Source: Knoellia sp. Soil729 (GTDB taxonomy: Bacteria; Actinomycetota; Actinomycetes; Actinomycetales; Dermatophilaceae). Taken from it: 64,000 nt of DNA. Below are positions 58,007 to 64,000 of this stretch, one piece after another. The position numbers and the translations under genes are program-made. How positions within the stretch are numbered: the stretch's first letter is position 1; each line of letters starts with the position of its first letter. The stretch lies in the NCBI RefSeq assembly GCF_001427985.1, contig NZ_LMSA01000002.1:1232811-1296810 (forward strand), in the 5' to 3' direction. The notes below the pieces were generated by a model, which did no database searches, was not told where the DNA came from, and saw only the letters and a program-made list of their open reading frames with translations.

Positions 58007-59089
58007 ATGGCCACGCCGCTGGCTGAGGACGAGCTGATGCGCACGACGCTCGCCGCCGTCGCGCCCGGAACCGACCTGCGTGACGGGCTCGAGCGCATCC
58101 TTCGCGGCCGCACCGGCGCCCTCATCGTCTTCGGCATGGACCGCGTCGTCGACGAGATCTCGACCGGCGGCTTCCCGCTCGACATCGAGTTCTCCGCGAC
58201 CCGTCTGCGTGAGCTCGCCAAGATGGACGGCGCCATCGTGTGCGACCGCGACGGCACCCGCATCCTGCGCGCCGCGACCCAGCTCGTGCCCGACTCCAAG
58301 ATCGAGACCAGCGAGTCCGGCACCCGCCACCGCACCGCCGAGCGCGTGGCCAAGCAGACCGGCTTCCCCGTCGTCTCGGTGAGCCAGTCCATGCGCATCG
58401 TCGCGCTCTATGTCGGCGGCAGCCGCTTCGTCCTCGAGGACTCCAGCGCCATCCTGTCGCGCGCCAACCAGGCCCTGCAGACGCTCGAGCGCTACAAACA
58501 GCGGCTCGACGAGGTCACCGGCACCCTGTCCGCGCTCGAGATCGAGGACCTCGTCACCGTGCGCGACGTCGCCAACGTCCTGCAGCGCCTCGAGATGGTG
58601 CGGCGGATCAAGGACGAGATCGGCGACTACGTCCTCCAGCTCGGCACCGACGGTCGGCTGCTCAGCCTGCAGCTCGAGGAGCTCACCGGCGGCCTGTCCG
58701 ACGACCTCGGCCTCGTCATCCGCGACTACCTCCACGAGTCGCGTGGCGACTACACCCTCGAGGAGTCCATCGCCAACCTCACCGGCATCGACGCCACCGA
58801 GCTGCTCGACCCGGCCGCCGGCGCCAAGGCCCTCGGCTTCACGGTCGTCGGCGATGCGCTCGACTCGTCGGTCAGCCCGCTGGGCTACCGCATGCTCAGC
58901 AAGGTGCCTCGGTTGCCGGGGGCGATCGTCGACCGGCTCGTCGAGCACTTCGGCAGCCTCCAGAAGCTCCTCGCCGCCGGTGTCGACGACCTCATGGGGG
59001 TCGAGGGTGTCGGCGAGGGCCGTGCCCGCCTCGTGCGTGAAGGGCTGTCGCGACTCGCGGAGAGCAGCATCCTCGAGCGTTACGTCTGA
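58007..59089 (+). CDS. disA: Diadenylate cyclase / DNA integrity scanning protein DisA
   Basis: Makes cyclic di-AMP and senses branched DNA. 360 residues: N-terminal DAC domain with AKMDGAIVCDRDG (DGA motif) and SGTRHRTAERVAKQTG (RHR motif), a helical spine (about 150-300), and a C-terminal helix-hairpin-helix DNA-binding domain (DDLMGVEGVGEGRARLVREG). ATG 58007 with GAAGGGGG upstream. Confidence 0.96.
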   Translation: MATPLAEDELMRTTLAAVAPGTDLRDGLERILRGRTGALIVFGMDRVVDEISTGGFPLDIEFSATRLRELAKMDGAIVCDRDGTRILRAATQLVPDSKIETSESGTRHRTAERVAKQTGFPVVSVSQSMRIVALYVGGSRFVLEDSSAILSRANQALQTLERYKQRLDEVTGTLSALEIEDLVTVRDVANVLQRLEMVRRIKDEIGDYVLQLGTDGRLLSLQLEELTGGLSDDLGLVIRDYLHESRGDYTLEESIANLTGIDATELLDPAAGAKALGFTVVGDALDSSVSPLGYRMLSKVPRLPGAIVDRLVEHFGSLQKLLAAGVDDLMGVEGVGEGRARLVREGLSRLAESSILERYV

Positions 59090-59103
59090 CCCGGGCTGCT
59101 TCC

Positions 59104-60018
59104 GTGGTGAGCTCACTGCCGTCCGCCGTCGACGTGCGCTCCCTGCACCAGGACGTCTTCGACTGGTATGCCGTGCATGCCCGTCCCCTGCCGTGGCGCG
59201 ACCCGTCGTGCTCACCGTGGGGGGTGCTGCTGTCCGAGGTGATGTCACAGCAGACGCCGCTGGCCAGGGTCGAGCCCGCGTGGCATGAGTGGATGGCGCG
59301 CTGGCCGACCCCCGCCGACCTGGCAGCCGAGTCGCCCGGGGAGGTCGTCCGGGCCTGGGGCCGACTGGGCTACCCGCGCCGGGCGCTGCGGCTGCGCGAG
59401 GCTGCTACCGCGATCGTCGAGCGCCATGACGGGCAGGTGCCCCGTGACCAGACGGCCCTGCTGGCGCTGCCCGGCATCGGCGACTACACCGCGGCCGCCG
59501 TCGCGGCGTTCGCCTTCGGCGACAGGTCTGTCGTGGTCGACACCAACGTCCGGCGGGTCGAGGCGCGGATCGTGGGCGGCCTGGCGCAGGCTGCACCGTC
59601 GCTGACGCGGGCCGAGGTCGACCTCGCGCGCGACCTGCTGCCGGACGTCGACCGCGACGCGGCGGTGTGGAACGTCGCAGTCATGGAGCTCGGGGCACTC
59701 GTCTGCACCGCGCGGGCCCCCCGGTGTGAAGTCTGTCCCGTCCGCGCGCGGTGCGCCTGGCTGGGAGCTGGGCGGCCGGCATACGAGGGCCCGGCCCGCC
59801 GGGGGCAGAAGTGGCACGGCACCGACCGGCAGGTGCGCGGCATCATCGTCCAGGCGCTGCGCGAGGTGCGCACATCATTGTCCCGCACAGAGCTCGCCCC
59901 CGGACAGGACGAGGCGCAGGTCGACCGCTGCCTCGCTGGGCTCATCGAGGACGGTCTGGTCGAGCCGCTGGGCGCGGACCGATTCGCCCTCCCCGGCCAC
60001 GAGGAGGCGGCGTCGTGA
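59104..60018 (+). CDS. mutY: A/G-specific adenine DNA glycosylase
   Basis: Removes adenine mispaired with 8-oxoguanine. 304 residues: catalytic Glu in LLSEVMSQQTPLARV, helix-hairpin-helix LLALPGIGDYTAAAVAAFAF with the catalytic Asp in VVDTNVRRV, and an iron-sulfur cluster loop with four Cys (CTARAPRCEVCPVRARC). The C-terminal region after the cluster is short, and the full 8-oxoG-recognising domain of longer MutY proteins is reduced, as is usual in actinobacteria. GTG 59104; the TGA overlaps the next gene. Confidence 0.92.
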   Translation: MVSSLPSAVDVRSLHQDVFDWYAVHARPLPWRDPSCSPWGVLLSEVMSQQTPLARVEPAWHEWMARWPTPADLAAESPGEVVRAWGRLGYPRRALRLREAATAIVERHDGQVPRDQTALLALPGIGDYTAAAVAAFAFGDRSVVVDTNVRRVEARIVGGLAQAAPSLTRAEVDLARDLLPDVDRDAAVWNVAVMELGALVCTARAPRCEVCPVRARCAWLGAGRPAYEGPARRGQKWHGTDRQVRGIIVQALREVRTSLSRTELAPGQDEAQVDRCLAGLIEDGLVEPLGADRFALPGHEEAAS

Positions 60019-61565
60019 CCGCCAGCAACGAGCCCACCGAGCCGATCGAGTACGGCGACCGCACCTCGCCCACCGAACCCCTCGAGTCACCGAGCCGCGA
60101 AGGCGGGCGCCGGACGCCGCCGGACCCCTACGGCGTGCGGGCAGGGACGACCAAGGCGTTCCGGGTCATCGGACGGGGAACCATGGGCGGTGTGAGGCTG
60201 GCCGGCCGGGGCGGCCGCGCCGGCACCCAGAAGGCTCGGGCCTATGCCCAGTCCGCCGGCGCCGGTGAGAGCGGGCTGGCCCGGCTCGTCGAGCTGCACT
60301 TCGTCAACGTCTGCGGTGACGCGGCCCTGACGGTCAGCCTGGCCGGAACCATCTTCGCCATCCCCACCGACGAGGCCCGTGCGCAGGTGGCGCAGTTCCT
60401 GCTCCTCACCATGGCACCGTTCGCGCTGCTCGCGCCGTTCATCGGGCCGCTCCTCGACCGGTTCCGGCACGGCCGGCGCTGGGCGATCGGCACCACCTTG
60501 GCCCTGCGCGCCTTCCTCTGCTGGGTGCTGGCCGGGGCGGTCGCGACCAGCTCGGTGTGGCTCTTCCCGGCGGCGCTGGGCTGCCTCGTCGCCACCAAGG
60601 CCTACGGGGTCACGAGGTCTGCGGCGATCCCACGCCTGCTGCCACCGGGGTTCACCCTCGTCAGCGCGAACTCGCGCATCGCCCTGGCCGGGGTCGCCGC
60701 CATGGCGGTCGGTGGTGGACTGGCCGGCGCAGTGTCACGCATCGGCCCGGACTGGTCGCTGCGGCTGGCGTTCGTGATCTATGTCGTGGGCACGGTGCTC
60801 GCCATCCGCCTGCCCGCGCGCGTGGACTCCTCGGTGGGTGAGCTCGACATCGAGGACACCCGGCCCCTCCCGGCCACCTCCGACTACGTGCCCCGGACGG
60901 ACATGAACGCACGGGCCTCGGCCGGGGTCGCGCGTCCCGACGGGGCACGACGCCGCAACCTGGGGGCGAAGCTGCGCGCCCGCATCCTCGCGCTGCCGGT
61001 GACCGTCCGGGCCACCCTCGTCAGCGCCATGGGGGCTCGCCTGCTCACGGGCTTCCTCACCCTGTTCATGGCCTTCCTCATGCGCGAGCACCCGATCCCG
61101 GGCTACAGCGGGACGCTGGTCCTGGCTCTCGTCGTGGGCGCCGCCGGCGCCGGCAACGCGCTCGGCACACTGGTCGGCAACGCGGCCCGACGGTTGCGCC
61201 CGGACCGGCTCGTCGCGGCCGCGCTCCTCGTCATCGTCGCCGCCTCCCTCGCCACCGCGTTGGCCTACTCGCTCGTGACGCTGCTGGTCCTCGGCCTCTC
61301 TGCGGGCCTGTGCGCCCAGGTCATCAAGCTGAGCAGCGACGCCATCATCCAGCGCGATGTCGCCGAGAACGTGCGCACCCAGGTCTTCGCGTGGTCCGAG
61401 ACGGTGCTGCAGATCGCGTGGGTCCTCGGCGGCGGGCTCGGCATCGCCCTGCCCCTGGTGCCGCAGCTGGGGTTCGGCGTCATCAGCGTCCTGCTCGTGG
61501 CCGTCCTCGCGCTCTCGCTCCAGGTCCGCCGGACCTCGCTTCGGCCAGGAACTGCAGCGTTCTGA
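60015..61565 (+). CDS. Major facilitator superfamily transporter
   Basis: 516 residues. A polar N-terminal tail of about 85 residues precedes about 12 hydrophobic segments (QFLLLTMAPFALLAPFIGPLL, ALRAFLCWVLAGAVATSSVW, TLVLALVVGAAGAGNALG, and others). The motif LLDRFRHGRRWAIG between helices 2 and 3 fits the MFS loop signature. A long cytoplasmic mid-loop (about 275-330) separates the two halves. Substrate unknown. GTG 60015 overlaps the mutY stop with GAGGAGG upstream. Confidence 0.85.
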   Translation: MTASNEPTEPIEYGDRTSPTEPLESPSREGGRRTPPDPYGVRAGTTKAFRVIGRGTMGGVRLAGRGGRAGTQKARAYAQSAGAGESGLARLVELHFVNVCGDAALTVSLAGTIFAIPTDEARAQVAQFLLLTMAPFALLAPFIGPLLDRFRHGRRWAIGTTLALRAFLCWVLAGAVATSSVWLFPAALGCLVATKAYGVTRSAAIPRLLPPGFTLVSANSRIALAGVAAMAVGGGLAGAVSRIGPDWSLRLAFVIYVVGTVLAIRLPARVDSSVGELDIEDTRPLPATSDYVPRTDMNARASAGVARPDGARRRNLGAKLRARILALPVTVRATLVSAMGARLLTGFLTLFMAFLMREHPIPGYSGTLVLALVVGAAGAGNALGTLVGNAARRLRPDRLVAAALLVIVAASLATALAYSLVTLLVLGLSAGLCAQVIKLSSDAIIQRDVAENVRTQVFAWSETVLQIAWVLGGGLGIALPLVPQLGFGVISVLLVAVLALSLQVRRTSLRPGTAAF

Positions 61566-61634
61566 GGGGAACGGTTGCCGGCTGAACGCTCCGGATCCGT
61601 GACCAGCCGGAAAAGGTATGGCGCAGCGAACTCC

Positions 61635-62165
61635 TCAGAGGACGCGGAGCATCCTCGTGTTGCCCAGGGTGTTGGGCTTGACGCGCTCCAGGTCGAGGAA
61701 CTCCGCCACACCCTCGTCATAGGAGCGCAGCAGCTCGGCATAGACCGCCGGCGCGACGGCCTGCCCCTCGATCGGCGTGAACCCGTGCCGCGCGAAGAAC
61801 GCCGTCTCGAACGTCAGGCAGAACAGCCGCTCCACCCCGAGCTCGCGGGCCCGCGCGACGAGACGGTCGAGGATCTGCGTCCCGACCCCCTGCCCGAGCA
61901 CGTCGTTCGACACGGCCAGCGTGCGGATCTCGGCCAGGTCCTCCCAGAGCACGTGCACGGCACCGCAGCCGACGACCACGCCGTCACGCTCGGCGACCAC
62001 GAAGTCCGCGACCGACTCGTAGTAGGCCACGGCCTCCTTCTGCAGGAGCACCCGCTGCTCGGCCAGCGGCCCGACCAGGGCCCGCATCGCTCGCACGTCG
62101 GCCGTGCGGGCCGGGCGGATCCGTATGCCGTCGGACGGGTCAACAGGGCCAGGTGCGGTGGGCAT
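61635..62165 (-). CDS. argA: Amino-acid N-acetyltransferase (N-acetylglutamate synthase, short form)
   Basis: GNAT-family enzyme making N-acetylglutamate for arginine synthesis. 176 residues: acetyl-CoA loop LGQGVGTQILDRLVARAREL, with VVGCGAVHVLWEDLAEIRTL, FCLTFETAFFARHGF and the closing AEFLDLERVKPNTLGNTRML, all close to the mycobacterial short ArgA. ATG 62165 has no clear ribosome-binding site; an upstream in-frame ATG (62210) is less likely. Confidence 0.9.
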   Translation of the reverse strand: MPTAPGPVDPSDGIRIRPARTADVRAMRALVGPLAEQRVLLQKEAVAYYESVADFVVAERDGVVVGCGAVHVLWEDLAEIRTLAVSNDVLGQGVGTQILDRLVARARELGVERLFCLTFETAFFARHGFTPIEGQAVAPAVYAELLRSYDEGVAEFLDLERVKPNTLGNTRMLRVL

Positions 62166-62246
62166 GCCAGCCAGTATTCCGGCATACGAGCGAACCGGCC
62201 GCCCGTGCACGATGCACGGACGGCCGACTGGGCGCCGACACGACGA

Positions 62247-62289
62247 AGGCGGGGTATGCCGGGAACTCGCGTTCCGGCATACCCCGCCT
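62247..62289. terminator. Hairpin terminator after clpC
   Basis: Perfect 16-base arms AGGCGGGGTATGCCGG (62247-62262) and CCGGCATACCCCGCCT (62274-62289), extended by CGACGA/TCGTCG with a bulge. It lies just past the minus-strand clpC stop. Both arms carry the octamer GTATGCCG/CGGCATAC. Confidence 0.85.
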
Positions 62290-62314
62290 GTGTCGTCGGG
62301 CCGGGTTCCTCGGG

Positions 62315-64000
62315 CTACTCGCCCGAGGCCACGGCGGGCGGCCCGCCGGCGGTGACCACCGGGACCTCGATGGCGCCGCTGTGCTGGGCGCCCTCGAAGG
62401 TGAAGATGGCGTCCTTGCCCTCACCGGTGGCGTCGACCGCGACGATCTCGCCGGCCTTGAGCTCACCGAACAGGATCTTCTCGGACAGCACGTCCTCGAT
62501 CTCGCGCTGGATGGTGCGACGCAGCGGTCGCGCACCGAGCACGGGGTCGTAGCCACGCTTGGCGAGCAGCGTCTTGGCCGCGGTCGTGAGCTCCATGCCC
62601 ATGTCCTTGTCCTTGAGGCGCTTGTCGAGCTTGGCGATCTCGAGGTCGACGATCTGGATGATCTCGTCCTGCGAGAGCTGCGGGAAGACGATCGTGTCGT
62701 CGACGCGGTTGAGGAACTCGGGACGGAAGTGCTGCTTGAGCTCGTCCGTCACCTTGGCCTTCATCCGGTCGTAGCTGCTCTGCGTGTCAGGACCGGCGGA
62801 GAACCCGAGGGCACCCTTGGAGATGTCACGCGTGCCAAGGTTGGTCGTCATGATGATGACCGTGTTCTTGAAGTCGACGACGCGACCCTGGGAGTCGGTG
62901 AGGCGGCCGTCCTCGAGCACCTGCAACAGGGAGTTGAAGATCTCCGGGTGGGCCTTCTCGACCTCGTCGAAGAGCACGACGGAGAACGGCTTGCGGCGGA
63001 CCTTCTCGGTGAGCTGGCCGCCCTCCTCGTAGCCGACGTAGCCGGGAGGCGAGCCGAAGAGCCGCGAGACGGTGTGCTTCTCGCTGAACTCCGACATGTC
63101 GAGCTGGATGAGGCTGTCCTCGTCGCCGAAGAGGAACTCGGCAAGGGTCTTGGCGAGCTCGGTCTTGCCGACACCCGTGGGCCCGGCGAAGATGAACGAC
63201 CCACCCGGGCGGCGGGGGTCCTTGAGCCCGGCGCGGGTGCGACGGATGGCCTGCGAGAGAGCCTTGATGGCGTCGTCCATGCCGACGACCCGCTTGTGCA
63301 GCTCGTCCTCCATGTTGAGCAGCCGGCTCGACTCCTCCTCGGTGAGCTTGAAGACGGGGATGCCGGTGGCCGCGGCGAGCACCTCGGCGATCAGCTCCTC
63401 GTCGACCTCGGCGACGACGTCGAGGTCGCCGCTCTTCCACTCGGTCTCACGCTGGGTCTTCTCGTTGCGCAGGTTCTTCTCGTCGTCCCGCAGTCGCGCG
63501 GCCTTCTCGAAGTCCTGCCCGTCGATCGCCGACTCCTTCTCGCGCACGACGGCCGAGATCTTCTCGTCGAACTCGCGCAGGTCCGGCGGTGCGGTCATGC
63601 GGCGGATGCGCAACCGGGCGCCGGCCTCGTCGATGAGGTCGATGGCCTTGTCGGGGAGGAAGCGGTCGTTGATGTAGCGGTCGGCCATGTTGGCGGCGGC
63701 CACGAGCGCGGCGTCCGTGATCGAGACGCGGTGGTGCGCCTCGTAGCGGTCGCGCAGACCCTTGAGGATCTCGATCGTGTGGGCGAGGTTGGGCTCGGCC
63801 ACCTGGATCGGCTGGAAGCGGCGCTCGAGGGCGGCGTCCTTCTCGATGTGCTTGCGGTACTCGTCGAGGGTCGTCGCGCCGACGACCTGGAGCTCGCCAC
63901 GGGCCAGCATCGGCTTGAGGATGCTCGCCGCGTCGATGGCGCCCTCGGCCGCACCGGCACCGACGAGGGTGTGGATCTCGTCGATGAACAGCACGATGTC
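62315..64000 (-). CDS. clpC: ATP-dependent Clp protease ATPase ClpC, C-terminal part (cut by window edge)
   Basis: Hsp100 unfoldase that feeds substrates to ClpP. 561 residues are in the window; the N-terminal domain and first Walker A lie beyond it. Visible: first-ring Walker [21 protein letters not shown], the UVR/coiled-coil segment ([20 protein letters not shown]), second-ring Walker [15 protein letters not shown], Walker [16 protein letters not shown], sensor region [13 protein letters not shown], and the C-terminal [20 protein letters not shown]. The C-terminus ends in a Gly/Val/Pro-rich tail. Confidence 0.96.
   Translation of the reverse strand, partial: DIVLFIDEIHTLVGAGAAEGAIDAASILKPMLARGELQVVGATTLDEYRKHIEKDAALERRFQPIQVAEPNLAHTIEILKGLRDRYEAHHRVSITDAALVAAANMADRYINDRFLPDKAIDLIDEAGARLRIRRMTAPPDLREFDEKISAVVREKESAIDGQDFEKAARLRDDEKNLRNEKTQRETEWKSGDLDVVAEVDEELIAEVLAAATGIPVFKLTEEESSRLLNMEDELHKRVVGMDDAIKALSQAIRRTRAGLKDPRRPGGSFIFAGPTGVGKTELAKTLAEFLFGDEDSLIQLDMSEFSEKHTVSRLFGSPPGYVGYEEGGQLTEKVRRKPFSVVLFDEVEKAHPEIFNSLLQVLEDGRLTDSQGRVVDFKNTVIIMTTNLGTRDISKGALGFSAGPDTQSSYDRMKAKVTDELKQHFRPEFLNRVDDTIVFPQLSQDEIIQIVDLEIAKLDKRLKDKDMGMELTTAAKTLLAKRGYDPVLGARPLRRTIQREIEDVLSEKILFGELKAGEIVAVDATGEGKDAIFTFEGAQHSGAIEVPVVTAGGPPAVASGE

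Noticed and set aside
62315-64000. Truncated clpC as a pseudogene
   Set aside because: The reading frame is intact to the last base of the window; truncation is the window edge.

Overview
This window is a gene-dense chromosomal segment of a high-GC Gram-positive bacterium. The gene order around the replication origin (gnd-dnaN-oriC-dnaA, rpmH-rnpA-yidD-yidC-jag-rsmG-parA-parB), the actinobacterial DnaA box TTGTCCACA, an inositol-1-phosphate synthase, a stand-alone 71-residue biotin carrier and a cysteine-free ribosomal protein S18 all point to an actinobacterium. Micrococcales, near Intrasporangiaceae, is my inference and has not been tested by alignment. No rRNA, tRNA, CRISPR array, insertion sequence or prophage was seen.

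Layout. 1-10.5 kb is the replication origin and partition region: partial gnd, dnaN, a DnaA-box-rich oriC and dnaA on the minus strand; rpmH, rnpA, yidD, yidC, jag, rsmG, parA and parB on the plus strand. Five perfect parS palindromes lie between 6.7 and 8.4 kb, three of them inside coding sequence, and two related structured repeats lie between rsmG and parA. 10.6-17.8 kb holds trxA, trxB, an anti-sigma-like membrane protein, a SigM-like ECF sigma factor, a membrane pseudokinase and a NUDIX hydrolase (all minus), divergent from the tRNA nucleotidyltransferase gene cca.

17.9-45.4 kb is the most distinctive part. It is one long plus-strand locus: a small hypothetical protein, PP2C phosphatase, FHA protein, transmembrane Ser/Thr kinase, FHA-like/helix-turn-helix protein, secreted M6 (immune inhibitor A-type) metalloprotease, a DUF559-like nuclease gene bracketed by 40-bp hairpin repeats, a MoxR AAA+ ATPase, a DUF58 protein, a transglutaminase-fold membrane protein that lacks the catalytic Cys and Asp, and two tandem paralogous giant (2147 and 2117 residue) membrane-anchored proteins made of a propeller-like head, Ig/cadherin-like repeats and fibronectin type III domains. 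I read it as a phospho-signalling module coupled to assembly or display of giant surface proteins.

45.4-64 kb is mostly conserved housekeeping: biotin carrier, zinc-ribbon membrane protein, ino1 with a PadR regulator, a hydrolase/WYL-regulator divergent pair, a bifunctional penicillin-binding protein, a GT87-like membrane glycosyltransferase, the rpsF-ssb-rpsR-rplI operon, radA, disA, an A/G-specific adenine glycosylase, an MFS transporter, argA and the 3' part of clpC.

Across the whole window the octamer CGGCATAC/GTATGCCG occurs 45 times by hand count, on both strands, in coding and non-coding DNA and in different reading frames. About two would be expected from base composition. I consider this the strongest unexplained signal.
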